Of a DNA stretch of 64,000 bases, positions 43,916-53,038 are shown piece after piece. Location of the stretch: positions 4,340,190 to 4,404,189 of the forward strand of contig NZ_KK073768.1 of the NCBI RefSeq assembly GCF_000582685.1. Reading direction: 5' to 3'. A program made the translations under genes and the position numbers. This stretch comes from [Scytonema hofmanni] UTEX 2349 (lineage in GTDB: Bacteria; Cyanobacteriota; Cyanobacteriia; Cyanobacteriales; Nostocaceae). The stretch's first letter is position 1, and each line of letters begins with the position of its first letter. The notes beneath the pieces are model-generated. The model saw only the letters and a list, made by a program, of their open reading frames with translations. It searched no databases and was not told the origin of the DNA.

Positions 43916-44822
43916 AGTCTCCTCTACATCCACTAGCCGATGTCCCCTTGATGATTCTCCAACTCAGTTGAATATGTCAATGTCTTTGAAGATAACGTTG
44001 GAGGTCGGTGCAAAAAACTTATATAAAGATAAGTAAACGCGTAGAACGCAACTACCAGTATTCCTCAGTCCTGAACAACACTGTAGCCTATTTGACCTCA
44101 GTACAACCTCAGTGCTACAAAAGGTAAATTAAGACCGAGCACAAGTCATTCGATTAAATGCACATGGTTGGTACGTAAATGCTGCCCATTTTAATTGGAC
44201 TCCACAAAGAGTGAGAGACCTGCACTGTCAAGGTTTCCCACGCCACATGCGATTTCGTCGCTTCTAGTTGCGTTCTTCGCAGTGGCTCGACTTTCTTCTG
44301 TGTGTCCAGCATCCGCTGCAACGATCGCACTTTTGGTAAAGGTCTTTCTTAGTATTCAAGACAAATAGCCTTTTCTTACCAAGCGATCGCCCAATACGGT
44401 TCAGTTAAGAAATTTATCCGTTGAGGCAGGCTGTTCTTGAGCAGGGGATGCAGGGGAAGCAGGGGGGGAGAAAAAAGCTTATCTGAACCGTATTGAGCGA
44501 TCGCCAACTACTTCTGGTAAATTTTGGATCTGCTATAGCGTTTCCCAAGCAAATGAAGTACACCCCACCCGCACTATCGCGCACCCTCCCCTTGCCAAGG
44601 GGAGGGTTGGGGAGGGGTCATTTCGTACCTCACCAGAGTGGGAAAGGCTATAAGTGTAACACTGATGGAATTCTGGAAAAAACCGGAACCTTAATTGGCA
44701 GCGCTGAATACAAAAATTTTTCCCTATTTCTGGAACAGTCCTTACTTTTTGGGAAGTCTAGAATTAGAAGGTGATTTAATCGCCTGCTATCAATGCCTTA
44801 TCGGAAAGTAAAAATAACTGCC
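43916..44822. other. 0.9-kb intergenic region with MITE and GC-rich repeats
   Basis: Between divergent genes. Contains the MITE at 44382-44505 and a hairpin-forming repeat at about 44584-44625 (CCCTCCCCTT/AAGGGGAGGG then GGGGAGGGG). The open frame at 44493-44774 crosses the MITE end and this repeat and is not convincing. Confidence 0.6.
44382..44505. mobile_element. MITE-like element with TIRs and perfect 10-bp target duplication (copy 2)
   Basis: Element 44392-44495 (104 bp). Ends CAATACGGTTCAGTTAAG and, from the right, CAATACGGTTCAGATAAG. Flanked by identical AGCGATCGCC at 44382-44391 and 44496-44505, so it inserted into a HIP1 site. Interior GC-rich (GGGGATGCAGGGGAAGCAGG), unlike the other copies. 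Confidence 0.88.
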
Positions 44823-45251
44823 ATGAAATCTAATTATAATCACCAATATTATATGTTAAAGCTAGGTTTGTTCAGTGCAGGTGCATTACTGTGCTTGATA
44901 CCCTTGCTTTCTTTTCCAACAGTAGTTTCGGCTTCAACTAGACCTCAAGCGGTGCAAATAGCCGCTCTAAATGATTGTGTCAATGATATCTCAGAAGGTT
45001 TCTCTGTGGAAACTACAAATTATTACGTAGGTATCTGCTACACAAATAAAGGTAGCTTTTACGTTGGCAGAACCAAGAAAACAGGCGATCGCTTAGTTAT
45101 TCCCGTCTCTTATAACAAGGCAAAAAATGTATATCTTGCCGAAAATGGTGAGTATACTTACACCCTTGACTTAAATAAAAATCAGCTAATTATCAAGTTA
45201 CCAAATGGCAACCTGTATACTGACAAAGTAATTAGAGTAATTGATTCTTGA
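44823..45251 (+). CDS. Secreted hypothetical protein
   Basis: 142 aa from ATG 44823 (an in-frame ATG at 44793 is possible). Signal peptide with hydrophobic core LFSAGALLCLIPLLSF and cleavage near VSASTRP. The mature domain has two cysteines (LNDCVND, VGICYTN) and beta-rich text (YYVGICYTNKGSFYVGRTKK, NGNLYTDKVIRVID). Family not recognised; resembles small exported cyanobacterial proteins that bind no obvious cofactor. Confidence 0.7.
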   Translation: MKSNYNHQYYMLKLGLFSAGALLCLIPLLSFPTVVSASTRPQAVQIAALNDCVNDISEGFSVETTNYYVGICYTNKGSFYVGRTKKTGDRLVIPVSYNKAKNVYLAENGEYTYTLDLNKNQLIIKLPNGNLYTDKVIRVIDS

Positions 45252-45254
45252 CAA

Positions 45255-45328
45255 GTAAGGGTTAGTGGTTAGTGGTTAGTGGATAATAAAACAACTAACC
45301 ACCATCAACTAACCACCATCAACTAACC
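45255..45328. repeat. Palindromic STRR, likely terminator of convergent genes
   Basis: GTTAGTG units then CCACCATCAACTAA units; the halves pair. Lies between the ends of the secreted-protein gene and folE. Confidence 0.7.
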
Positions 45329-46036
45329 TTAAAAGAACGCTGGTTGATGGCGAATTAAATTAAAGAATTCTTCGCGGGGTTTTTGTTCATCTTGGAATAC
45401 ACCGACCATCGCACTGGTGACTGTCCAAGAACCGGGTTTCTGCACACCCCTCATTACCATGCACATATGGCTAGCTTCCATGACAACAGCAACGCCTTTA
45501 GGTTGTAAAATTGTTTGAACGGCTTCGGCAATTTGGCGAGTTAGTCTTTCTTGTACTTGCAAGCGTCGGGAATACATTTCTACAATCCGGGCAAGCTTAC
45601 TTAGTCCTACCACTTTTTGGTTGGGGATATAAGCAACATGCGCTCTACCCATAAACGGCAGCATGTGGTGTTCGCACAAGCTGAAGAAATTAATATCGCG
45701 GACTAACACCATCTCATTATGCCCTTCATCAAAGATGGCATCATTCACAAGCTCTTCTAGAGATTGGTTGTAACCGCTGGTAAGAAACCGCATTGCTTCT
45801 GCAACACGCTTGGGTGTTTTCAAAAGTCCTTCACGTTCAGGATCTTCTCCGACACCTACTATAATAGACCGCACGGCATCCTTCATTTGCTCCATGTGTT
45901 CCTCTGAGGGTTCATGCAAATCAGGTTTTCGTCCGTAGCGAGTATTGCGATCGGGTCTGGGATTGATAGCTTCTGACAAGTCGGGAATTAAAGGAGATTG
46001 AGAGGTATTGGAACCGTTGGAACGAGCAGTAGTCAT
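45329..46036 (-). CDS. folE: GTP cyclohydrolase I
   Basis: 235 aa from ATG 46036. Converts GTP to 7,8-dihydroneopterin triphosphate for folate and pterin synthesis. Zinc ligands in FSLCEHHMLPF (Cys, His) and the later Cys in SHMCMVMRG; signature GRAHVAYIPNQKVVGLSKLARIV read in parts (AHVAYIPNQK, VGLSKLARIV). The N-terminal 50 residues are a variable extension. Intact. Confidence 0.96.
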   Translation of the reverse strand: MTTARSNGSNTSQSPLIPDLSEAINPRPDRNTRYGRKPDLHEPSEEHMEQMKDAVRSIIVGVGEDPEREGLLKTPKRVAEAMRFLTSGYNQSLEELVNDAIFDEGHNEMVLVRDINFFSLCEHHMLPFMGRAHVAYIPNQKVVGLSKLARIVEMYSRRLQVQERLTRQIAEAVQTILQPKGVAVVMEASHMCMVMRGVQKPGSWTVTSAMVGVFQDEQKPREEFFNLIRHQPAFF

Positions 46037-46073
46037 AGGGTAAGTCTTTGTTAGAGTTTGAATTACTTTTGGG

Positions 46074-46194
46074 TTATGAGTCAATACGGTTCAGTTAAGG
46101 ATTTTTGGTAATGATTTTAGACCTGTAGAGACGCGATTAAACGAAGTCTCTAACAAGAAATTTGAATTTAACTGAAACGTATTTAATTATGAGT
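46074..46194. mobile_element. MITE-like element with TIRs (copy 3)
   Basis: Element about 46082-46186. Left end CAATACGGTTCAGTTAAGG, right end reading AATACGTTTCAGTTAAA from the other strand. Direct repeats TTATGAGT at 46074-46081 and 46187-46194, though that octamer also recurs in a local STRR. The interior shares TTTTTGGTAATGATTTT and a decayed GTAGAGACG palindrome with the 3015 copy. Confidence 0.75.
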
Positions 46195-46289
46195 TATTAA
46201 TTATAAGTTATGAGTTATAAGTTAATTACTAACTCGTAATTCTTAACTTCATGCTTCCTAACTTCTAATTTATAACTCAATAGATGCAC

Positions 46290-47015
46290 TTACAAAACGC
46301 CTTTGCTGGGCATAAGAATCAATTCGTCAATAACAGCTTGTTGTGGTAAAAGTGCTGTGTGAAGAATCGATTGAGCCACGATTTCTGGGGTTAACATATT
46401 TGTGCGGTCAAGTTTGACGCGGACAGTTTCTGTGTCCCAGAGTTCGGTGTTGACAGAACCTGGACAAATAGCAGTGACGCGAATGCCGTGAGCGCGTTCT
46501 TCTTGTGCCAAAGCTTGAGAAAGGGATATCAAACCAGCTTTGCTAACGCTGTATGCTCCCCAACTGGCAAAGGCTTGTTTGCCGGCAATAGAAGCGACAT
46601 TGATGATTGTGCCGTGTCCTCGATCGCGCATTGAAGGTAAAATCCCCAGAATACACTGAAACACGCTGGTAAGATTTAAGTCGATTACCTGCTGCCAGTC
46701 AGCTAAAGAAGTTTCGCTCAACGTCGCTGTGTATCCCATGCCAGCATTGTTGACTAGAATATCTATGTCCCCAAAGTCACGCGCGATCGCACTCATTGAC
46801 TCTTGTACTTGGGCAATACTAGCTAGATCAACACTATAAGCTTTCGCTGTCACGTCTGCGTGCCTTGCTGCCATCGCTACTGACTCCAATTTTTCAACAG
46901 AACGGCTCACCAAAGCGACATCTATTCCCGCTTTCGCAAATGCCAATGCTGTTGCTTTGCCAATTCCACTGCTTGCTCCAGTAATCAGAGCGCGTCGTTT
47001 CTGGGTAACACTCAT
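46290..47015 (-). CDS. Short-chain dehydrogenase/reductase
   Basis: 241 aa from ATG 47015, with GGAG eight bases upstream. NAD(P)-dependent oxidoreductase with TGASSGIGKATA, NNAG, catalytic Ser in NVASI and the YSVSK motif. FabG-like in length but the C-terminus differs. It lies downstream of accA on the same strand; a role in lipid metabolism is possible but not shown. Confidence 0.9.
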   Translation of the reverse strand: MSVTQKRRALITGASSGIGKATALAFAKAGIDVALVSRSVEKLESVAMAARHADVTAKAYSVDLASIAQVQESMSAIARDFGDIDILVNNAGMGYTATLSETSLADWQQVIDLNLTSVFQCILGILPSMRDRGHGTIINVASIAGKQAFASWGAYSVSKAGLISLSQALAQEERAHGIRVTAICPGSVNTELWDTETVRVKLDRTNMLTPEIVAQSILHTALLPQQAVIDELILMPSKGVL

Positions 47016-47357
47016 GCTATCTCCAATTTTTTTGGTGGTTTGCAAACTGCACCACCACCTAATTACTCAAAACTTTTACTTTGACATAGATTAAAGAATT
47101 CTGAAAAATATGATAAATTTTCCTTCTAAACTGCTATAATTCCTTGCCAAGGTATGTATATTCTCACTTTTAAGTTTTCCAAAGGAATACTATACAGCTT
47201 TCGCTACCGAAATTCTTTGTCCGGAGTGAAAATTGATTAGTTAGTCATCAAAACACCAAAAATGCGAATACCTATGGCTGTTGAAGATTGTTAAAAATCT
47301 TTACATACCACAGGCAATTATAGCATTGCTGTAAAACGAATAAATTACCCCATAGTC
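47016..47357. other. 342-bp intergenic region between accA and the SDR gene
   Basis: AT-rich. A hairpin CCCCAT/ATGGGG at 47349-47370 overlaps the accA stop codon and is followed on the minus strand by TAATTTATT, so it may weakly terminate accA. Probable promoter region of the SDR gene. Nothing else seen. Confidence 0.45.
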
Positions 47358-48341
47358 TTAAGAATGGGGAACTTCCGTGAAAACACCAATTTTGCGGAAT
47401 TTTTCATAACGCAATTGACGGCGTTCGGCAGGAGTTAACCGGTAAAGTTCTTCCAAATTGTCCAGCAGAGCTTGTTTAAGAGTATTAACGGCTTTGATCG
47501 GGTCGGAATGAGCGCCACCGATGGGTTCAGTTAATATCTGATCGATAATTCCCAAACCCTTGAGGTCATGTGATGTCATTTTTAAGACAGCGGCAGCTTG
47601 AGGAGCTTTGCTGGCATCTTTCCATAAAATGGCGGCGCAGGCTTCGGGAGTAATTACAGTATAGACAGAATGTTCAAACATCATCAGGCGATCGCCTATC
47701 CCAATACCCAAGGCACCACCGGAACCACCTTCACCAATGACTGTGCAGATAATTGGTACATCTAGACAGAACATTTCTCGTAAATTGTAGGCGATCGCTT
47801 CACCTGCACCTTGTCGTTCGGCGATTACCGTCGGCAAAGCACCTGGGGTATCAATAAAGCATAAAATTGGCATCCCAAACCTGTTAGCATGTTCCATCAA
47901 GCGCATTGCTTTGCGATAACCGCCAGGGGTTGCCATGCCAAAGTTACGGGCAATATTATCTTTAGTGTCGCGTCCTTTTTGATGACCCAACATGACAATG
48001 GGCATTCCACTCAAACGACCCACACCACCAACCAAAGCCGGATCGTCAGAACCACAGCGATCGCCATGTAACTCCATCCATTCATCACTGATTGCCTGAA
48101 TGTAATCAAGAGTACTAGGGCGGCGGGGATGACGAGCCACTTGCAGCCGCTGAGACGGTGATAAACTAGTAAAAATTTCCTCACGCAGTTCCATAGAACG
48201 GGCTTCTAATTTCCGAATTTCATTAGAAACATCAACGCCATTTTCTTCAGCAAGTAGACGAATCTGCTCAATTCGGTTAGCAAGTTCTGCAAGAGGCTTT
48301 TCAAAATCCAACAACAGCGGTTTACGCTCGGTAGTAGCCAT
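47358..48341 (-). CDS. accA: Acetyl-CoA carboxylase carboxyltransferase subunit alpha
   Basis: 327 aa. With AccD transfers CO2 from carboxybiotin to acetyl-CoA, the first step of fatty acid synthesis. Landmarks FTSLSPSQRLQVARHPRRP, MPIVMLGHQKGRDTK, FIDTPGALP, GEGGSGGALGIGIGDRLMM. In cyanobacteria this gene usually follows aar and ado, as here. Confidence 0.97.
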   Translation of the reverse strand: MATTERKPLLLDFEKPLAELANRIEQIRLLAEENGVDVSNEIRKLEARSMELREEIFTSLSPSQRLQVARHPRRPSTLDYIQAISDEWMELHGDRCGSDDPALVGGVGRLSGMPIVMLGHQKGRDTKDNIARNFGMATPGGYRKAMRLMEHANRFGMPILCFIDTPGALPTVIAERQGAGEAIAYNLREMFCLDVPIICTVIGEGGSGGALGIGIGDRLMMFEHSVYTVITPEACAAILWKDASKAPQAAAVLKMTSHDLKGLGIIDQILTEPIGGAHSDPIKAVNTLKQALLDNLEELYRLTPAERRQLRYEKFRKIGVFTEVPHS

Positions 48342-48349
48342 AACTTAGG

Positions 48350-48442
48350 AAATAGAAAGTGGTTAGTGGATAGTGGATAGTGGATAGTAGTTAGTTGTTA
48401 GTTGTTCTACTAACCAATAACAACGAACAACTAACAAGCTTA
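48350..48442. repeat. Palindromic STRR spacer between aar and accA
   Basis: GTGGATA/GTTAGTT units followed by CTAACCAATAACAAC-type complement. Confidence 0.8.
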
Positions 48443-49462
48443 CTAAACCAGCAGTGGTCTAAATCCGTGTTTGATTGACACTTGACCGATCTGCTCCATT
48501 TTTTCTACCGTAATCTGATTTCGCCCCCAAGAAAAGTTCGTATATAACTTCTCAAATTCGAGCAGCATTGATTCGGCGAAGCAAGCAAATAACTGCCTTG
48601 CAGGAATATCCATATTGACTATGCTCATAATTTTCCAGTCAATATCTAGAGAATGTTCGACAATGCCACCATTTAATACATGCACACCTGGATGCTGAAT
48701 TTTCATGGCAAGGTTTTTGGGATAGCCTCCATCAATTAGCAAACAGGGTTGCTTCAATACAGTGGGGTCAATTTCCATACCTTTGGGCATACTCGCAACC
48801 CAAACCACAATATCAGCTTGTGGTAGTGCTTCATCCAAGGACATGATTTTACCCCGCCCCAGTTCATCTTGCAAATTTTTCAGGCGTTCGGAGTTACGCG
48901 CTATCAGCAATAGTTCTTTAACATCACTTCTCGCATCTAGCCAGCGGCAGATAGCACTACCAATATCTCCAGTAGCACCGCACACAGCAACAGTCGCGTT
49001 ATTCAGTTCAATTCCCAATTGCTTTGAGGCTTGCTCTACCTGCCGACAAATAATATAAGCAGTGTGAGTATTCCCGGTAGTGAAGCGTTCAAACTCTAGT
49101 TTAATATTGCGGACTTGCCGAAACTGCTCCAAATTAAAATTTTCAAAAATAATTGAAGAAAACCCACCCAAAGCCGTGATATTTATGCCATTTTTTTGGG
49201 CATGAGACATAGCATTGAGAATTTTGCGCGTTGCTGCCTTGATGCGTCGAGTAGCTAGCATCTCCGGCAAAAAGCAAGATTCTACATAGCGTCCTTCAAT
49301 TTTCTGCCCAGTAATACTCGTGACAGTAATAGTATCAACAATTTGCGGTGGGGCGCTGCACCAAAAATCTAAACCTTGATCTGCATATTCTGGGTAGCCC
49401 AATTCTTTAGCTACCGCTTGTGCGTGTTCCAAACTAGTGAGATGTCCGATTAGACCAAACAT
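48443..49462 (-). CDS. aar: Long-chain acyl-ACP reductase
   Basis: 339 aa. Reduces fatty acyl-ACP to fatty aldehyde with NADPH, feeding ADO. N-terminal FGLIGHLTSLEHAQAVAKEL, Rossmann motif VAVCGATGDIGSAICRWL, and the active-site region PARQLFACFAESMLLEFE with the cysteine that carries the acyl thioester. Directly downstream of ado, as in the standard alkane locus. Confidence 0.96.
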   Translation of the reverse strand: MFGLIGHLTSLEHAQAVAKELGYPEYADQGLDFWCSAPPQIVDTITVTSITGQKIEGRYVESCFLPEMLATRRIKAATRKILNAMSHAQKNGINITALGGFSSIIFENFNLEQFRQVRNIKLEFERFTTGNTHTAYIICRQVEQASKQLGIELNNATVAVCGATGDIGSAICRWLDARSDVKELLLIARNSERLKNLQDELGRGKIMSLDEALPQADIVVWVASMPKGMEIDPTVLKQPCLLIDGGYPKNLAMKIQHPGVHVLNGGIVEHSLDIDWKIMSIVNMDIPARQLFACFAESMLLEFEKLYTNFSWGRNQITVEKMEQIGQVSIKHGFRPLLV

Positions 49463-49493
49463 GTAGTGTTATTAAACGTGTGCTTCATTGAAA

Positions 49494-49678
49494 GCGTGGA
49501 ATGGGTGGGGGGATGGGGAGAGGGGGGAGACAGGGGGAGCAGGGGAGGCAGGGGGAGCAGGGGAGGCAGGGGAGGCAGGGGGAGCAGGGGAAGAAATTCC
49601 GCCAAGTCCCCTTGTCCCCTTGTCTCCTTGTCCCCTTGTCTCCTTCTCCCCCTTGTCCCCCTTGTCCCCACTCTGGGC
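49494..49678. repeat. Polypurine STRR spacer between ado and aar
   Basis: GGGGAGCAGG/GGGGAGGCAG units (49500-49590) followed by CCCCTTGTCTCCTTG units (49608-49670), roughly complementary. Open in several frames, but this is a repeat artefact. Confidence 0.85.
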
Positions 49679-49683
49679 AATAA

Positions 49684-50376
49684 TTAAGCGGCTGTGAGTC
49701 CGTAGGCTGACATACGCATAATGTCGCGGGTGGTGAAACCGATATTACTTAAAGCTTCTCCATATTGAATCATGAAGTCTTCTACCAAAGCTTCCTTTTC
49801 CATTGCCAAGGTGTGGGCATCTTTCTCAACTTTATTGAGCATTCTCCAGACGATGGGAAGGTTTTGACGATTTGCCTGTTCTAATTCCGCTTTGGATTCG
49901 GCAAAGTTTTCTTTCAACCAAACTTCACCAAAGTTGAGATGGCTATATTCATCTTTTACCACACCTTCAGTGATTTTACGAGCGAAATCATCAGCAACGG
50001 GGATGTAGATGTTGTATGCAGCGATCGCAAAACATTCAATAATCAAAGATTGAATCAGCAGGCAAGTAACAACCTTACCCTCGGCTGCTGCATCTTGGAA
50101 ATTTTGGTGCAAGGGAGAGAAAAACTCGCGGGCAAATTCCAGATCCGGTGTAACGTTGAGATTGCGTCCACAAGCTTCAAATCCCTTTTTGTGGCGGCTT
50201 TCCATCTTAGATAGGCGAATTAGTTCATCCTTGCTTTCTGGCAGCAGTTCAGCCAGTGTAATGTAATTTTCGTATGCTTCCTGTTCCCCTTCAATGACAA
50301 TTGCATTAATGCGGCTGTAAGCATCTTTGTAAATTTCGCTTTGAAAATCAATTTCCGATTCGGCTGCAAGCTGCAT
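49684..50376 (-). CDS. ado: Aldehyde deformylating oxygenase
   Basis: 230 aa ferritin-like di-iron enzyme that converts Cn fatty aldehydes to Cn-1 alkanes and formate. All six predicted iron ligands are visible: E31, E59, H62, E114, E143, H146 (one less than Synechococcus elongatus numbering). Context VVKDEYSHLNFGEVWLK and ESRHKKGFEACG is diagnostic. The ado-aar-accA order shows linkage of alkane and fatty-acid synthesis. Confidence 0.97.
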   Translation of the reverse strand: MQLAAESEIDFQSEIYKDAYSRINAIVIEGEQEAYENYITLAELLPESKDELIRLSKMESRHKKGFEACGRNLNVTPDLEFAREFFSPLHQNFQDAAAEGKVVTCLLIQSLIIECFAIAAYNIYIPVADDFARKITEGVVKDEYSHLNFGEVWLKENFAESKAELEQANRQNLPIVWRMLNKVEKDAHTLAMEKEALVEDFMIQYGEALSNIGFTTRDIMRMSAYGLTAA

Positions 50377-50552
50377 GAAATGAACACTCCTGTAAATGTG
50401 AATCTAATTGATACCAGAGTTTGGTAGACCCTATCTTTTAGGGTAATAGTTGCCGTGATTTAATTTAACTTAACAACTTACTATGTTATAGACTAGCGGT
50501 TCTGTAGCGCGATGCTCTAGTGGTAGAGAAACAAATACTTTAAGCAAAATTT

Positions 50553-51377
50553 ATGTCCAAACAAAGTTGGAATTTTAAATATACTGATTTTTTCAGCCTG
50601 GGAGTACTTATTTTCGGAGCGTTTATCGTCCTTTTGCCACTGCTGCTTGTGTTTGTTATCTCCTTTGCTCCTTCTGGTGCATCTCTGGAAATTTTACCTA
50701 ATAAGTTATCTTTAGCCAATTACCGCGATGCTTGGCAACAAGGTAATTTCTTGCTGGCATTTGCTAATTCTACCTTGGTGGCAGTAGCTGTGACAGCGTT
50801 TCAAATTGTGACTTCGGCGTTAGCGGGTTACGCTTTAGCCCGGTTCAAATTTCGGGGTAAGCAAGCATTGCTGCTAATTATTTTGGCGACCTTGGTGATA
50901 CCCTTTCAGTTATTGGTGATTCCGATTTTTTTGGTACTGAAGTCGGGACACCTGATAAACACTTACGGAGCGTTGATTTTGCCGACTGCGGTTAATGGCT
51001 TTGGCATTTTTTTGTTACGTCAATATTTCCAAACTATTCCCGTGGAGTTGGAAGAAGCAGCAGCGATAGATGGGGCAAACCGATTAGAAATTTTGTGGAG
51101 GGTAATGTTACCTTTAGCGCGTCCGGCTTTGGTAACATTGTTTTTATTCACGTTTATCGGTGAATGGAACGATTTATTTAAGCCTTTGGTGTTTACGACG
51201 CGTCCAGAATTAAGAACGGTGCAACTTGCTTTGGCAGAGTTTCAAGAGCAATTTACGAATAATTGGTCTTTGATGATGGCGGCAGTAGCGATCGCTACCA
51301 TCCCTGTGATGGTATTATTTCTAATTGGGCAGCGTCAGTTTATCCAGGGTATTGCGACAACAGGGATGAAGAATTAA
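50553..51377 (+). CDS. Sugar ABC transporter permease (MalG/UgpE type)
   Basis: 274 aa, six membrane segments. The EAA loop that docks the ATPase reads ELEEAAAIDGANRLEILWRV, then MLPLARPALVTLFLF. This is the second permease of carbohydrate uptake-1 systems; the first permease, binding protein and ATPase are not adjacent. Its partner genes must lie elsewhere. Substrate unknown. Confidence 0.9.
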   Translation: MSKQSWNFKYTDFFSLGVLIFGAFIVLLPLLLVFVISFAPSGASLEILPNKLSLANYRDAWQQGNFLLAFANSTLVAVAVTAFQIVTSALAGYALARFKFRGKQALLLIILATLVIPFQLLVIPIFLVLKSGHLINTYGALILPTAVNGFGIFLLRQYFQTIPVELEEAAAIDGANRLEILWRVMLPLARPALVTLFLFTFIGEWNDLFKPLVFTTRPELRTVQLALAEFQEQFTNNWSLMMAAVAIATIPVMVLFLIGQRQFIQGIATTGMKN

Positions 51378-51551
51378 GCGCTTGGGGCAGGCAAGATTTT
51401 TAAACCGCAAAATTGGAAATTCGTACTGGATACGGGAACGACATCCCTGACAGCGGAGTTTGGAGGGTCTTGTCAGGTCTATACGTTCGTAAATAGGGAC
51501 TTTAAGCTTGCGAGTTGTTCTGGTTAAATCAAAGCGATCGTACAAAGACAT
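51321..51551 (-). CDS. Possible small Cys-containing protein at the end of the ter cluster
   Basis: 76 aa from ATG 51551, ten bases after the TerD-vWA stop, with AAGGGA about seven bases upstream of the ATG. The N-terminal part holds two protein-level repeats, LYDRFDLTRTTRKLK and IYERIDLTRPSKLR, whose DNA differs; this favours real coding. The middle has CQGC, the end CC. Overlaps the 3' end of the opposite permease gene by 57 bases. Family unknown; moderate doubt. Confidence 0.4.
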   Translation of the reverse strand: MSLYDRFDLTRTTRKLKVPIYERIDLTRPSKLRCQGCRSRIQYEFPILRFKNLACPKRLILHPCCRNTLDKLTLPN

Positions 51552-51561
51552 TTTAAGTCCC

Positions 51562-52932
51562 TTAGGGCAATATACCTTTCGCTCTTGCCTTTTTAATCCA
51601 ACTAGGAAATTCATTCAGCAGTCTTTCATACAATTGCTCATCAGTGATTTTTCCTAAATCATCCACATGAAAAAAGTCGGCGTTATCAACGATACGACCA
51701 TTCATCGTGTCTAGTCTTTTCAAAATTCCATAGCTAGAACCAGCCAACCCAACAAATTGCCAAAATATAGGATATTTGGCTGCATCAACTACAGCTTTTT
51801 TAATTCCTTCTTCATCAGTAACGCCTCCATCACTAAGAAATACAATAAACGTAGGCTCTTTACTAGGTTCTTCTTTAGTGTATTTCTTGATTACATCTCG
51901 TATTACAGGAGACTCATTGTTTCCCCCACCTAATTCCAGCATGAGAGAGGGCATTTTCAAAACAAGTAAAGCCCTCTTCATTTCACCACATTCTTTTTGA
52001 ATGTAGCCATCAACATTTGTCTCCTGAATTGATTTTGTTCTTTTAAATGTTGAGCCAAAAAACCAAACGTCTAATTTTCCATCATTATCTAGCCTACTAG
52101 CTACCGGGACTATTCTTTCAATAAATGCTTGCACTGCACCAGAATTATATTGATTGCTCATAGAACCAGAAATATCCAAAACCAAAGCAACTCTTGCTAC
52201 AGTATTATCAATACCTTTCTTTTTGAGAACAATATCTACTTTTGCTTTTAAAAGGCTAATGTTTGCTTTTTTTGTAATATCAATATGCTGAGGTTTGGTA
52301 TTTTGGCTATGATTTATTACAGGAATCTCCGCTAATGGTTGTTCTTTGTTTTGTTTTTGTTTAGTTTCAACAATATACTTATCTACAAAACTTTGTAATC
52401 CAGTATTATAACCTTCTCCTACAGCTTGAAACCTCCATTCATTATCCTTTTTATACAACCTTCCAAACTCCAATGCCGTCTCTTGAGAAAAAGCTTCTCT
52501 CAAATTGTACCGAGCTAAAGACCTTTTATTTTCCTGGTTGTAAATTTTGATAAAAGCATTTTTTATTTGACTAAAGTTTTGATTTTTTCCCTGCCCTTCG
52601 TGAATAGTTACAACAAAAACTATTTCCTGAATTACCGGATCTACTTTTGTCAAATCAATATAAATAGTTTCATCATCTCCGTGACCTTCTCCAGTTTTAT
52701 TATCTCCTGAGTGTTTAAGTGACCCATCAAGAGATTCAAGGTTATTGTAGAATACAAAATATTTTTCATGACTGACTTTGCTATCTGCACCTAACATGAA
52801 TACAGAAACATCAATATCATAGCTTTGTCCATTATTACTTACCTGCCAGCCTAAACCAATAGCCACTTTCTTTAAATCGGGAGCTTCTTGAGAAAGATTA
52901 AACCTGCCACCTTTGCTTAATTCAATTTCCAT
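51562..52932 (-). CDS. TerD-domain / von Willebrand A fusion (TerF-like)
   Basis: 456 aa. N-terminal TerD domain (about 1-190; LKKVAIGLGWQV, DIDVSVFMLGAD, GEGHGDDETIYIDL) followed by a linker and a vWA domain whose MIDAS motif is DISGSMS near residue 253, with later conserved FLSDGG. TerD domains bind calcium; vWA domains bind metal and protein ligands. Ter proteins respond to tellurite, phage or membrane stress. Third of three ter paralogues in a row. Confidence 0.9.
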   Translation of the reverse strand: MEIELSKGGRFNLSQEAPDLKKVAIGLGWQVSNNGQSYDIDVSVFMLGADSKVSHEKYFVFYNNLESLDGSLKHSGDNKTGEGHGDDETIYIDLTKVDPVIQEIVFVVTIHEGQGKNQNFSQIKNAFIKIYNQENKRSLARYNLREAFSQETALEFGRLYKKDNEWRFQAVGEGYNTGLQSFVDKYIVETKQKQNKEQPLAEIPVINHSQNTKPQHIDITKKANISLLKAKVDIVLKKKGIDNTVARVALVLDISGSMSNQYNSGAVQAFIERIVPVASRLDNDGKLDVWFFGSTFKRTKSIQETNVDGYIQKECGEMKRALLVLKMPSLMLELGGGNNESPVIRDVIKKYTKEEPSKEPTFIVFLSDGGVTDEEGIKKAVVDAAKYPIFWQFVGLAGSSYGILKRLDTMNGRIVDNADFFHVDDLGKITDEQLYERLLNEFPSWIKKARAKGILP

Positions 52933-52982
52933 TTTGTATAAATTATCTTGGTTTAATTTTTGATTATGTTATCAATCTTAAA

Positions 52983-53018
52983 AAAAAGGGGGTTAACAAC
53001 AATGAATACCCCCTTTTT
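52983..53018 (-). terminator. Strong hairpin between the second TerD gene and the TerD-vWA gene
   Basis: Perfect 11-bp stem AAAAAGGGGGT/ACCCCCTTTTT with a 14-base loop and T-run on the minus strand. It splits the ter cluster into at least two transcripts or attenuates read-through. Confidence 0.85.
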
Positions 53019-53038
53019 ATTAACTACTTAGATAGCTA

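Noticed and set aside
44493..44774. 93-codon open frame on the plus strand
   Set aside because: It starts inside the right end of a MITE and runs through a GC-rich palindromic repeat; no ribosome site or family resemblance.
49450..49697. Overlapping open frames rich in Gly/Pro between ado and aar
   Set aside because: All arise from polypurine/polypyrimidine heptamers; frames are open on both strands at once.
50505..50535. tRNA-like D-arm text (GCTCTAGTGGTAGAG)
   Set aside because: No anticodon stem, T-arm or acceptor pairing follows; the ado/permease spacer simply contains this short match.
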